Shown: positions 50,375 through 59,761 of the stretch, one piece after another | How positions within the stretch are numbered: the first letter of the stretch is position 1 | Layout: every line of letters starts with the position of its first letter | From: Runella defluvii | Lineage (GTDB): Bacteria > Bacteroidota > Bacteroidia > Cytophagales > Spirosomataceae | Length of the DNA stretch: 64,000 nt | Reading direction: 5' to 3' | Assembly (NCBI RefSeq): GCF_014195535.1 | Contig: NZ_JACIBY010000025.1 | Location: 1 to 64,000, forward strand | Made by a program: the position numbers and the translations under genes | Notes under the pieces: generated by a model | What the model saw: only the letters and a program-made list of their open reading frames with translations | Database searches by the model: none | What the model was told of the DNA's origin: nothing

Positions 50375-53300
50375 TTTTTTAGGCGCTCTTCGGTGAGTGG
50401 TTTTTCTTCTTTTTTGGTAGTTTTTTTCAATTTTTCGGCCAATGTTCCAAAAATGACGTACAGACCTGGAATGACAATCACGCCAAAAACAGTCCCAAAC
50501 AGCATTCCTCCTGCGGCTGCCGTACCGATGGTGCGGTTGCCAATGGCTCCTGCTCCCGTCGCAAACATCAGCGGTAATAATCCCGCAATAAACGCAAAGG
50601 ATGTCATCAAAATGGGTCGAAGACGTACTTTTGCACTCTCAATCGCGGCCTCAACCACGGTTGCGCCTTCGCGGTGACGAAGCGTTGCAAATTCCACAAT
50701 CAGAATGGCATTTTTTCCCAACAACCCAATGAGCATTACCATCGCGATTTGGGCATAAATGTTGTTCTCTAACCCCAAAAAGTGGAGAAATAAGAACGTT
50801 CCAAAAATCCCCGTTGGGAGCGAAAACACGACGGGTAGCGGCAATAAGAAGCTTTCGTACTGAGCCGCCAACAACAAATACACGAACAGCAAACAAATGG
50901 CGAAGATGTAAACGGCTTGGTTGCCCGTTTCCACTTCGTCGCGGCTAATCCCCGCCCAGTCAATGTCATAACCCGTTGGGAGTTTTTCGCGTGCCGTTGC
51001 CTGCACGGCTTCAATGGCGCTGCCACTACTGTAGCCCTCGGCAGGTTCGCCGTTTAGCTCTGCCGAAGGGTACATGTTGTAACGGGTTACCTGATCAACC
51101 CCATAGACCCGTTCGATGCGCACAAAGGCCGACAAAGGCACCATTTCTCCTTTGTTATTCTTCACGTACAGGTTGAGGATGTCTTCGGGCTTGGCTCGGT
51201 ACTGCGGCAATGCCTGTACCATTACTTTGTACATTTGGCCGTACTTGATAAAGTTGGTGGCATACTCACTTCCCAGTAGGGTCTGCAGTGCGCCCATCGC
51301 TTTGTTGATGGTCACTTCTTTTTGCGCGGCTTTGTCTTCGTCAATGTGCAACAGGTATTGGGGAAAACTCGCGTCAAAAATGGTAAATGCCGAAGCGATT
51401 TCGGGGCGAGCTTTGAGGTCTTTGATAAACTGCGTGACGACGGCTTCCATCGCTTTGAAGTCGCCACTCCCCGTTTTGTCTAACAAACGCAATTCAAACC
51501 CACTCGCATTGCCATAACCAGGAACGGCAGGCGGCGGAAAATACTCAAGGCGGGCATCTTTGATGTGTTGGGTGCGCTCGGTGACTTGCTCGATTACTTC
51601 GTCCACCGTTTCTTTGCGATTTTCCCAGTCTTTGAGGTTAATTAAGCACGTACCGTAGGTAGCTCCTGTCCCGTCCGAAAGGATATTGGTACCTGCCAAC
51701 GTAGAAATCGACTCGACCGATTCGAGGCTTTGACACGCTCGCTGCACTTCATCGACTACGGCCTTGGTACGTTCGAGGGTGGAACCCGACGGCGTGGTAA
51801 TACTCACGTAAAAAGTACCTTGGTCTTCGTTGGGAATAAAACCTGACGGAATTAATTTCCCCAAAATACCCGTCCCAGCGCAAAATGCCAGCAGCATTCC
51901 CAACGTAACCACTCGGCGGTTGACGATGACCGAAAGCAAGCGTTGGTATTGACTCGACAGCCCTTCGTACCAACGGTTGAACCCCGCAAAAAAGCGAGCT
52001 AAGAACCCCTGACTACGATGTTCAGCGTGGGTATGTTTCAAAAACAAGCCACACAACGCAGGTGTCAGCGTCAAGGCACTTACTCCTGAGAGCACAATCG
52101 CGATGGCCATCGTTAGAGAAAATTGTTTGTAGAAAATTCCCACGGGACCCGTCATAAACGAAGTAGGTACAAACACCGCCGACATAACCAACGTAATGGC
52201 AATAATAGCCCCACTGATTTCTTTCATGGCTTTTTCGGTGGCTTTTCGGGGAGAATAGTTCCCCGTTTCTAGCTTTGCATGAACCGCCTCAACGACCACG
52301 ATGGCATCGTCAATCACAATTCCGATGGCCAACACCAGCGCAAACAACGTGATGAGGTTGAGCGAAAACCCAAACAGCTGCATGAAGAAAAACGTCCCTA
52401 CCAACGACACAGGCACCGTGACGGTAGGAATGAGCGTAGAGCGAACGTCTTGCAAAAACAAAAATACCACCAAAGCCACCAAAATAAAGGCTTCAATCAG
52501 GGTTTTGACCACTTCGTGAACGGACGCATCCAAAAATCGAGACACGTCGTAGCTAAGTTCGTACTCCATTCCTTTCAAGAAAACCCGCTCTTTGATGGTC
52601 GCCATTCGTTCTTTTACTTGGGCAATCACCTCACTGGCATTCGAGCCTGGGAGTTGTTTGAGCATAATGGCCGCCGTGGGACGACCGTTGATTTTGGCTT
52701 CTACGTCAAAATACGTCGTTCCAAACTCCACATCGGCGACGTCTTTGATGCGCAAAATCTGCCCATCGGCATTAGACTTGATGGGAATGTTCTCGTACTT
52801 TTCGGGTGTATTGTACTTTCCACCGTATTTGATGACATACTGCAACGCCTGCGGGGTTTTGTCATTGCTCTCCCCTACTTTTCCTGGAGCAGCTTCCACG
52901 TTTTGTTCTTCCAATGCCTCTAGTACGTCTTCCGTAGAAATGGCATAATTGAGCATTTTGTCGGGTTTGAGCCAAATCCGCATGGCGTACTCGCGCGCGC
53001 CCAAAATATCGGCGTACCCTACGCCCTTTACCCGCTTGAGTTCGGCCAAGACGTTGATGTCCGCAAAATTGTAGAGGAATTTTTCCTCCATGGTGCTATC
53101 TCGGCTGTAGATGTTGAGGTACATCAACATGGCATTTTCCTCTTTGGCTATTTTCACCCCGTTCCGAATCACCTCTGCGGGAAGTTCTCCCATGACGGCG
53201 GCTACGCGGTTTTGGACGTTGACTGCCGCCACGTCGGGATCGGTGCCTACTTCAAAAATAACTTGTACTACGCCTACCCCATCATTGCCCGCATCCGACG

Positions 53301-53535
53301 ACATGTATTTCATTCCTGGTACGCCATTGATAGCCCGTTCAATCGGGACAAGGGCGGCTTTTGTGACGGTTTCGGCATTGGCACCCGTGTATTCGACGGT
53401 TACGTTTACTTCGGGCGGGGCAATGCTCGGGAACTGCGTCATGGGCAATCGGGTGAGCATCAATAAACCCAACAGTGTGATAATCATGGCGATGACTACC
53501 GACAGTACGGGTCGATGTATGAATTGATTAAACAT
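50365..53535 (-). CDS. RND multidrug efflux pump (HAE1 family)
   Basis: 1056 residues, the usual length for an AcrB/MexB-type pump. Twelve membrane segments in two halves, with the proton relay DD in GIVIDDAIVVVEAVH (helix 4, about residue 405). The first helix is FIHRPVLSVVIAMIITLLG. Periplasmic pore and docking domains are of normal size, and GLLGKNAILIVEFA marks helix 10. The HAE1-type sequence suggests hydrophobic drugs, bile-salt-like compounds or lipids rather than metal ions. It is the second gene of the adaptor-pump-channel operon. Confidence 0.97.
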   Translation of the reverse strand: MFNQFIHRPVLSVVIAMIITLLGLLMLTRLPMTQFPSIAPPEVNVTVEYTGANAETVTKAALVPIERAINGVPGMKYMSSDAGNDGVGVVQVIFEVGTDPDVAAVNVQNRVAAVMGELPAEVIRNGVKIAKEENAMLMYLNIYSRDSTMEEKFLYNFADINVLAELKRVKGVGYADILGAREYAMRIWLKPDKMLNYAISTEDVLEALEEQNVEAAPGKVGESNDKTPQALQYVIKYGGKYNTPEKYENIPIKSNADGQILRIKDVADVEFGTTYFDVEAKINGRPTAAIMLKQLPGSNASEVIAQVKERMATIKERVFLKGMEYELSYDVSRFLDASVHEVVKTLIEAFILVALVVFLFLQDVRSTLIPTVTVPVSLVGTFFFMQLFGFSLNLITLFALVLAIGIVIDDAIVVVEAVHAKLETGNYSPRKATEKAMKEISGAIIAITLVMSAVFVPTSFMTGPVGIFYKQFSLTMAIAIVLSGVSALTLTPALCGLFLKHTHAEHRSQGFLARFFAGFNRWYEGLSSQYQRLLSVIVNRRVVTLGMLLAFCAGTGILGKLIPSGFIPNEDQGTFYVSITTPSGSTLERTKAVVDEVQRACQSLESVESISTLAGTNILSDGTGATYGTCLINLKDWENRKETVDEVIEQVTERTQHIKDARLEYFPPPAVPGYGNASGFELRLLDKTGSGDFKAMEAVVTQFIKDLKARPEIASAFTIFDASFPQYLLHIDEDKAAQKEVTINKAMGALQTLLGSEYATNFIKYGQMYKVMVQALPQYRAKPEDILNLYVKNNKGEMVPLSAFVRIERVYGVDQVTRYNMYPSAELNGEPAEGYSSGSAIEAVQATAREKLPTGYDIDWAGISRDEVETGNQAVYIFAICLLFVYLLLAAQYESFLLPLPVVFSLPTGIFGTFLFLHFLGLENNIYAQIAMVMLIGLLGKNAILIVEFATLRHREGATVVEAAIESAKVRLRPILMTSFAFIAGLLPLMFATGAGAIGNRTIGTAAAGGMLFGTVFGVIVIPGLYVIFGTLAEKLKKTTKKEEKPLTEERLKKWI

Positions 53536-53559
53536 GGATTTTTTGGTTTGAATTGTGCG

Positions 53560-54684
53560 CTATTTCTGTCCCATACCTGCCATTACCTGACGCATCGGCA
53601 TCAACTTCGGCGAGACAGAATCGCCATCGACCACTCGCTGAATGCCCTCGTACAAAATCGTATCGGACGTACCCAGCCCCGAAGCTATCACATAAAGTTG
53701 CGGCAATCGCTGTAGGATTTGTACGTTGCGGATACTGACTTTGTTTCCTGCCTCTAGCACATAGACACAGTTTCTATCTTGCACTTCAAACACCGATTTT
53801 TGGGGCACAATCAGCGCATTTTTAAGTGTGCTGGTAAGTTGTACTTTTCCACTCGCTCCGTTTTTTAGCACCTGTTTAGGGTTCGGAAATTTGGCACGAA
53901 AGGCTATCGTTCCCGTGCTTTTATCAAACTGGCTATCAACGGTTTCGATGACGCCTGTTTGGGAATAGGGCTGACCGTTGGCCAACAATAGCTTGACTGG
54001 CCGACGGTGGCCTACCTCGTTTTGCTCCGTAAAATCCAAGTATTCTTTTTCGGTGACGTTGAAATAGGCAAATACATCTTGGTTATTAGACAGGGTAGTT
54101 AGCAGCGTACCTTCGTCCACCAAACTCCCCGTTTTGTTAGGAATACGCCCAATGACGCCGCTAAAGGGAGCTTTGATTTCGGTAAGCGAGAGTTGGAGCT
54201 GGGCGTTGGCCACATCCGATTCCGTTTCTTCGATTTTGGCTTTGAGGGTTTCGAGCTTCGACTCCACAATGTCCAATTCGGATTTCGATACCACATTTTG
54301 TTCTACGAGGAGGCGAGTGTTTTTGATTTCGAGTGCCCGCGTTTTTGCCTCCGCTTGAGAGCTTCGGAGAATAGCTTGCGCTTTGTTAAGTTCTTGGCGG
54401 TAGGCTTGGCTTCCTAGTCGAAATAGCGTTTGACCCGCCCGTACAGGTTTACCTTCGTCCACCAATACAGCTTCGATGTAACCGCCGATTTTGCTTCTTA
54501 CTTCCACATTTTGGAGCGAAGCAATGGAGGCTACGTATTCTTGGGTGTATGTCGTGTCAATGAGAATGGGTTGAGTAACAGGCAATATTTCTTGGGTAGC
54601 TTGTGCGGTTTTTGTCTCTTTGGTGCACGACCAAAGCATTATTAGGCAGGTAGAAATACCCGCCAACACTACGAATGGTTTCAT
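53560..54684 (-). CDS. RND efflux periplasmic adaptor (AcrA/MexA family)
   Basis: 374 residues. The N-terminus MKPFVVLAGISTCLIMLWSC gives a lipoprotein signal with Cys at 20. Lipoyl halves are EVRSKIGGYIEAVLVDEGKPVRAGQTLFRLG and IKAPFSGVIGRIPNKTGSLV, around a coiled-coil hairpin (about 95-160). Beta-barrel and membrane-proximal domains follow with QKSVFEVQDRNCVYVLEAGNKVSIRN and GLGTSDTILYEGIQRVVDGDSV. It is the first gene of the tripartite operon, 24 bases before the pump. Confidence 0.96.
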   Translation of the reverse strand: MKPFVVLAGISTCLIMLWSCTKETKTAQATQEILPVTQPILIDTTYTQEYVASIASLQNVEVRSKIGGYIEAVLVDEGKPVRAGQTLFRLGSQAYRQELNKAQAILRSSQAEAKTRALEIKNTRLLVEQNVVSKSELDIVESKLETLKAKIEETESDVANAQLQLSLTEIKAPFSGVIGRIPNKTGSLVDEGTLLTTLSNNQDVFAYFNVTEKEYLDFTEQNEVGHRRPVKLLLANGQPYSQTGVIETVDSQFDKSTGTIAFRAKFPNPKQVLKNGASGKVQLTSTLKNALIVPQKSVFEVQDRNCVYVLEAGNKVSIRNVQILQRLPQLYVIASGLGTSDTILYEGIQRVVDGDSVSPKLMPMRQVMAGMGQK

Positions 54685-54798
54685 AATAGTTGGATAAAAA
54701 GCACAACCGAGCGTAGCTTTTGGAGCTATGCTTTTGTGTTGTTAAAAATTAAGAAAATGGCGTAACTCAGTCGAGTGACTGGTTAGTTGGTAAGGGAC

Positions 54799-55197
54799 TT
54801 ACCCAAGCCTGTTTTTGGGTGGGGGTGGAACAATTTCGGGGTGAAATTGCGAAGCATAGGTATCTCGGTAGTGGATTGGACGCTCCGCCGAAGGCAGCAC
54901 ATCTTCGGTCGTGGTCAGCGAGAAGACACTGAACGGCTGGCAGTAAAAAAGAATTTTGGCGATGGAGATACTCCCGCCGTCTTCGGTATCGTGTTCGTCT
55001 TGTTCGGGAATGACGTTGTCAAATCCCATGATTTGTTCAATCACCAACTCCGCCACACTTTCGATGTCGTTGTAGCTGAGGTTTTCGGGAATGTAATCGG
55101 GTTGAGCGTCAGGGGAGTCAATACTACAGTTGAGGATGTGCAATGCCATAAACACCCAAACGATTCGAGAAAGAATATGTTTACGGAGAACAGACAT
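54799..55197 (-). CDS. Small exported protein upstream of the RND operon
   Basis: 132 residues of unknown function. A hydrophobic N-terminal segment (RIVWVFMALHILNCSI, about 11-26) could be a signal or anchor. It is followed by an acidic region (SPDAQPDYIPENLSYNDIES, EQDEHDTEDGGS) and a proline-rich end (HPEIVPPPPKNRLG). I recall proteins of the same build next to CzcA/CusA-type efflux genes in Bacteroidota, so the call as a real gene is fairly firm though no role is known. It lies 114 bases upstream of the adaptor in the same direction. Confidence 0.75.
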   Translation of the reverse strand: MSVLRKHILSRIVWVFMALHILNCSIDSPDAQPDYIPENLSYNDIESVAELVIEQIMGFDNVIPEQDEHDTEDGGSISIAKILFYCQPFSVFSLTTTEDVLPSAERPIHYRDTYASQFHPEIVPPPPKNRLG

Positions 55198-55262
55198 CAG
55201 TTGTTTTTGGTAGCAGACAGTTAAAGCAAGCGTGTTTTTACAAAAAAAGTTCGTTTTCTAGC

Positions 55263-56963
55263 CTAAAACACCTGCTGACGGTAAGGAAGATTAAACCGAA
55301 AACCGACGGTGGCTAAGTTGGTTTTGAGGTTTACCGAAGCTGCTGGACTTACTTGGTTACGAAACATGAGTCTTCCATCAATAAAAAAATTATGTTTGAG
55401 CATGTACGATGCCCGTATGTCCGAAAAAGTAAGATCAACGGGAGTACCTTGGCCTATATAAGTACCTGTTTCACGAGGAGCATCCTTTAAATAATCACGA
55501 TAAATATTTCCTCCCCAATTGCGTTCATCGATATCTATTCCTTTGTTAGATCTTGAAAAAGTTCCGTAAAAAGTGAGTCGGCGAGTCGGTTGATAACGAG
55601 CAATACCAAGTACTTCCCAAAAATTTGCCCCCAGTGGGTGTGCTAATGACAAATCGTTGTGAACATAATTGGTATAACCCGTAAAATGTGAATATGTATA
55701 AGGGCGTGCTAGGTTCAGTTCAACTTGTAAATCTAAATTGGGTATTCCTAGAAAATCAACGTGCTTTACACCTGCCTGAAAAGCATATTTTTTATTCATA
55801 GAGCCTTTTTTGCCAAAGTAATCGGAGGTTTTAAACTCATCCAACATAAATTGACTATAAAAACTAAAACGCTTTAAGAAATTCCATTTTATGTCAAGCC
55901 CTAACAAGGCGTTGTCAGCGCTTCCAAGATAGTTTTCTAGGTAGCGGTAAAAAATAATTGGATTCAGATAATGAGGGTCAAAAACTTTGTTATCGCGTCC
56001 AAACATTTCTGCTTCAAAAATCCCGATGTTAAAGTTTCGGCCAAGATTAATGCTCAGATGATGAATCGCCGCATATTTTTTATTGATGGGGACCTCTTTT
56101 CCTCGGTTATCGGTGTAGTAAAGCATACCGCACCATAGGTTGGTGTATTGAAATTTCCCCAACTGAGTTGTCATTCTCAAAAATAAGTAAGGTGAGCTCC
56201 AATCTGAGAGAATCATCGAACGATACCCATTCCCGATAAAGTTTCTATCATGCCCAAATTGTATATTAATCTGCTTAATTGGATTAAATGTGATGTACCC
56301 ACGCGCAGATATAAAATCCATTCCCCTGGTACTGAAACTCTTTACATTTCCTTCGCCAGGTAAAAGATACACAGGATAACCCACATAAATTTCTCGTGCA
56401 CTTAGTGTAAAATTGCGAACATACTGCGGGAACATCGCTTGCGTATCGCTCACGTAGGTATAAAAGCCCAGCTTTTTGCCAATGTTTCCCCGCAATTCAA
56501 CCCCGCGAGCCGTTAGCCATAAATAATCTTTGGAATTATTTTCTCCCCCCAAAATTAGCTGCGTGACGGGGCTGAGGTGTAGGTCGAAGTTTTTGTTCTG
56601 AACGTAGTAAAAATCAGAAGGCTTTCGATAAAACCGCTTCCACAACGTTTTTTTGCTCATGGGTGTTTGGTCCGACGACCACTCCCAGCTGTCTTGGCGT
56701 AAATAATCTAAGTTAAAAAAATCGGTATCGTTGAGTGGCATAGTGCGGTCGGCCTTGATGCTGTCCAAGAAGCTTGTCACCGCCGAACGTTGAAAAGGTT
56801 TTACCCCAATGTGAAAATCCTCATTTAGTCGTCCACGGCGAATTTCGTACCGATCTATCAGATGGTAGTAATCGTCATTGAGCGGGATGTATTGTGATTG
56901 GGCTACCGCATTTTGCAGGAAAAAACACCAACAAACAATCAACGTATAAATTCTAAATTGCAT
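55263..56963 (-). CDS. Capsule assembly Wzi-like / gliding motility RemB-like protein
   Basis: 566 residues from the ATG at 56961-56963 (MQFRIYTLIVCWCFFLQNAVA signal, then QSQYIPL). The start YIPLNDDYYHLIDRYEIRRG and the barrel segments (QFGHDRNFIGNGYRSMILSD, HPLGANFWEVLGIARYQP) match the Wzi/RemB family. In Flavobacterium johnsoniae RemB is linked to gliding, while in enteric bacteria Wzi anchors capsule at the outer membrane. It ends with a strand VGFRFNLPYRQQVF. It is divergent from the acyltransferase gene, and no other motility or capsule gene is adjacent. Confidence 0.88.
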   Translation of the reverse strand: MQFRIYTLIVCWCFFLQNAVAQSQYIPLNDDYYHLIDRYEIRRGRLNEDFHIGVKPFQRSAVTSFLDSIKADRTMPLNDTDFFNLDYLRQDSWEWSSDQTPMSKKTLWKRFYRKPSDFYYVQNKNFDLHLSPVTQLILGGENNSKDYLWLTARGVELRGNIGKKLGFYTYVSDTQAMFPQYVRNFTLSAREIYVGYPVYLLPGEGNVKSFSTRGMDFISARGYITFNPIKQINIQFGHDRNFIGNGYRSMILSDWSSPYLFLRMTTQLGKFQYTNLWCGMLYYTDNRGKEVPINKKYAAIHHLSINLGRNFNIGIFEAEMFGRDNKVFDPHYLNPIIFYRYLENYLGSADNALLGLDIKWNFLKRFSFYSQFMLDEFKTSDYFGKKGSMNKKYAFQAGVKHVDFLGIPNLDLQVELNLARPYTYSHFTGYTNYVHNDLSLAHPLGANFWEVLGIARYQPTRRLTFYGTFSRSNKGIDIDERNWGGNIYRDYLKDAPRETGTYIGQGTPVDLTFSDIRASYMLKHNFFIDGRLMFRNQVSPAASVNLKTNLATVGFRFNLPYRQQVF

Positions 56964-57052
56964 AGCGTTAGTTATCACTTGGGCAAATTAAGCTAATTTT
57001 GCCGCTCTGAGAGCGGTATGGTGACTCTCAAAAACCAAAAAAGATTATCCTC

Positions 57053-58198
57053 TTGAGCAAAGTTTCTACTTCAGTCTATTTTCCTAACCTCAACGGGGTT
57101 CGTTTTATTGCCGCCTTTTCGGTTTTGATTCATCACATTGAACAAGTCAAAGAGGTTTTCAAAGTTCCGAATTTTTACGACAATCACCTCATCAAGAGCA
57201 TGGGGAAATTAGGTGTCGATTTATTTTTCGTACTTAGTGGCTTTCTTATCACCTATTTGTTGCTGCACGAAAAAGGCCGATTTGGGTTTATTAACACCCG
57301 TAACTTCTACATAAGACGGATTTTACGGATTTGGCCACTTTATTTTCTGATTGTGCTGCTTTCGTTTTTTGTTTTTCCTCAGATTTCGTTTTTTGTAGCT
57401 CCCAACAACGAGGTGTCGTTCATGGCGCATAACGTTTTTCGGCGATTGTCGCTTTTCTTGCTCGTTTTGCCCAACATCGGTTTTATTCTTTACAACGCGC
57501 CCTACCTAGCGGCCCAAACCTGGTCCATCGGCGTCGAGGAGCAATTTTACTACCTCTGGCCTTGGATTGTCAAAGACTTTAGCTGGAAACGCCTCATCAT
57601 CACTGTCTTTATCTTCTGTTTCGGCACCTTTGCCGTTTTTTATATTTATTACAACTGGGTTGGTCATACGCAATATGCAAACAACGTGCCTGAAATTACA
57701 CGTTTCTTCTTCAGTCAATTTCGAATCATTACCTTGATGACGGGTGGACTGTGTGCCGCCTTGGTGTATTACCAAAAAGACAAGGTGCTCAATGCACTTT
57801 TCCGCAAAGAAGTTCAGTGGATTGTGTACATCGTATTAGTGATTTGCCTCGTCACGGGGGTTCACGTGAGCAGCCTTAATTTGGAGTTTTACGGGCTGTT
57901 TTTTGGTTATTTTATCCTCAACGTATCGAGTAATCCCGCCTCCATCGTCAACTTAGAATACAACTGGATTTCGTATTTGGGCAAGATTTCGTACGGGATT
58001 TATATTTACCAAACGGCTTTTATCGTCGCCAGTATTCACCTCATTCAGTGGATGTTTGGGGATTCTCTTTCTACACTTACCTTCAATTTACTTCTTTACC
58101 CGCTTTCGGCCTTGCTTACCATTGGCGTTTCGGCCTTGTCGTACCGCTACTTTGAAACACCGTTCCTAACGTTTAAGAATCGTTTCAGCAAGCATTGA
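57053..58198 (+). CDS. Membrane acyltransferase (acyltransferase 3 / OafA family)
   Basis: 381 residues starting with TTG at 57053; no ATG precedes the conserved first block YFPNLNGVRFIAAFSVLIHH, so the rare start is the best choice. About ten membrane segments are present. Catalytic features are the His pair near residue 23 (LIHHIEQ), GVDLFFVLSGFLITYLLL with the Arg-rich FYIRRILRIWPLYF, and WSIGVEEQFYYLWP. It would acylate a cell-surface sugar or lipid. It stands alone, so the acceptor is unknown. Confidence 0.92.
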   Translation: MSKVSTSVYFPNLNGVRFIAAFSVLIHHIEQVKEVFKVPNFYDNHLIKSMGKLGVDLFFVLSGFLITYLLLHEKGRFGFINTRNFYIRRILRIWPLYFLIVLLSFFVFPQISFFVAPNNEVSFMAHNVFRRLSLFLLVLPNIGFILYNAPYLAAQTWSIGVEEQFYYLWPWIVKDFSWKRLIITVFIFCFGTFAVFYIYYNWVGHTQYANNVPEITRFFFSQFRIITLMTGGLCAALVYYQKDKVLNALFRKEVQWIVYIVLVICLVTGVHVSSLNLEFYGLFFGYFILNVSSNPASIVNLEYNWISYLGKISYGIYIYQTAFIVASIHLIQWMFGDSLSTLTFNLLLYPLSALLTIGVSALSYRYFETPFLTFKNRFSKH

Positions 58199-58277
58199 TA
58201 AGTCGGTTATTGGTTACTCGTTATCGGTTATCAGTTACTCGTTCAACAGATAACGGGTTAACAATTAACAGATAACT
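58199..58277. repeat. GGTTA/ATAAC-rich spacer between convergent genes
   Basis: The 79 bases consist of short copies of GTTATCGGTTATCAGTTACTCGTT and the inverse GATAACGGGTTAACAATTAACAGATAAC, and can fold as a long AT-rich hairpin. It may end both converging transcripts. Confidence 0.5.
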
Positions 58278-59597
58278 CTACTTCACTTCGCTCACAATAG
58301 AGCTACTGAGGCGGAGGAGTTCGATTTCGGCGAGTTTGACGTTGAAAGCCGCTTCAATCATGCGTGACTCCGTGGCAACGGCATTGCGTTGCGCTTCGCG
58401 GAATTCGATGGCCGTCGAGTTTCCAAACTTGTAGCGTTCAAAGGCTAAATCTACGTTTTGGCGCGCTATTTTTAGGTTTTTCTCCTCAAAACCAAACAGT
58501 TGAAGGCTGTTTTGGTAGCTGTTGTACGTACGCTCAAGGGCCGACAACAACTGGTTTTTCAAATCTGCTTCTTGGTATTCGGTAATGATGGTGTTGACCT
58601 TGGCGTTTTGCTCGCGGCGGCGTTGGTTATAGCCGTCGTAAATCGGCACGTTGAGGCGCACTCCGTAATTTAACACCCGCGACTGCCCTTTCTGGGCTCC
58701 AAAACCCGCTTCGTTATTGAACGAAGTATAATTATACCCCGTCACCAAATCCACCTGCGGGTATTTGGTTGATTTGACCTCTTTTTCGTTGATTTTTGCC
58801 AACGTACGGCTTTGAGCCGCTGCCAACAAATTGGGGTTTTCGGTCAGTTTTTGCTTCAAATCAGCCAAGGACAAATCATTACGAAAGACGATGGTATCCA
58901 TAACCGCAAACTTGGTTTCAAAATCGCGGAACAGCAAAGCGTTAAGGTTCACATTGGCGTTTTGAATCACCTGCTGTTGCGCCAACACCGCCGCTTGGTC
59001 TTGGTTGTAGTCCACCTGCGCGGCTAAGTATTCCGATTTTGACGTTGTTCCTACTTCATAATTTGCTTTGGCAAGTTCTTGGCGCGTTGCCGAAATATCC
59101 AACGCATTTTGGAGTGCTTTGAGGCGTTGTTTTTGGCGAATGATTTCATAATACGCATTGGCCACCTGCGAAACGGTGTTCTGAATCGCAATTTGAACGT
59201 TGGTTTTACCCAACTTTTCAAACTCTTTCAAACGGTCGGCGGCGGCAAACATCCCCATTCCGTCGTAGAGCGTCCACACCATAGTTACCCCCGCGTTGTT
59301 GTTGCGGTTATCAATTCCGCTCTGCACCAACGGCTCACGGATATTGTTAAAAAACGATTGGTTGATGCTGTTATGGGTAAAGTTTTGAAGAGCCGTTCCC
59401 GATACCACGGGCAACATCCCCGCATTTCCTCGGGTGTTGTCATTATGTGCAATGGCCTCCCGACTTTGAACCACTTTAATGGAATAGCTTTTTTCGAGTG
59501 CGGTAGAAACGGCGTTTTCGAGCGTTAGTAGCTCTTGAGAAGACGAATCCAACGATAAACAAAAAACGATGGGGAACGCAAGAAAAAAGTATTTCAT
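58278..59597 (-). CDS. TolC-family outer-membrane channel protein
   Basis: 439 residues. Signal peptide MKYFFLAFPIVFCLSLDSSSQ, then LLTLENAVSTALEKSYSIKVVQSREAIAHND opens the TolC-type helical repeat. The duplicate appears in the second half (GVRLNVPIYDGYNQRRREQNAK, FERYKFGNSTAIEFREAQRNAV). No inner-membrane pump is adjacent. The MacA/MacB-like exporters at 0.2-25.6 kb lack an outer-membrane channel, so this could serve them, but that is inference only. The gene is monocistronic and faces the acyltransferase. Confidence 0.93.
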   Translation of the reverse strand: MKYFFLAFPIVFCLSLDSSSQELLTLENAVSTALEKSYSIKVVQSREAIAHNDNTRGNAGMLPVVSGTALQNFTHNSINQSFFNNIREPLVQSGIDNRNNNAGVTMVWTLYDGMGMFAAADRLKEFEKLGKTNVQIAIQNTVSQVANAYYEIIRQKQRLKALQNALDISATRQELAKANYEVGTTSKSEYLAAQVDYNQDQAAVLAQQQVIQNANVNLNALLFRDFETKFAVMDTIVFRNDLSLADLKQKLTENPNLLAAAQSRTLAKINEKEVKSTKYPQVDLVTGYNYTSFNNEAGFGAQKGQSRVLNYGVRLNVPIYDGYNQRRREQNAKVNTIITEYQEADLKNQLLSALERTYNSYQNSLQLFGFEEKNLKIARQNVDLAFERYKFGNSTAIEFREAQRNAVATESRMIEAAFNVKLAEIELLRLSSSIVSEVK

Positions 59598-59761
59598 ACC
59601 AGCAAAAACGAAATTAGTGGGCTTTTATGTAGGGCAAACTGCCATTCTTTCGATAACAGAAATGGCAGAAAGTTCGTTTAATGGATTGCGATAAAACTTT
59701 CGCACTGCTTCAAAAATAGCTTTTTAAAGCGTAGCTTTAGGCACAGTTTAACCCTGACACG

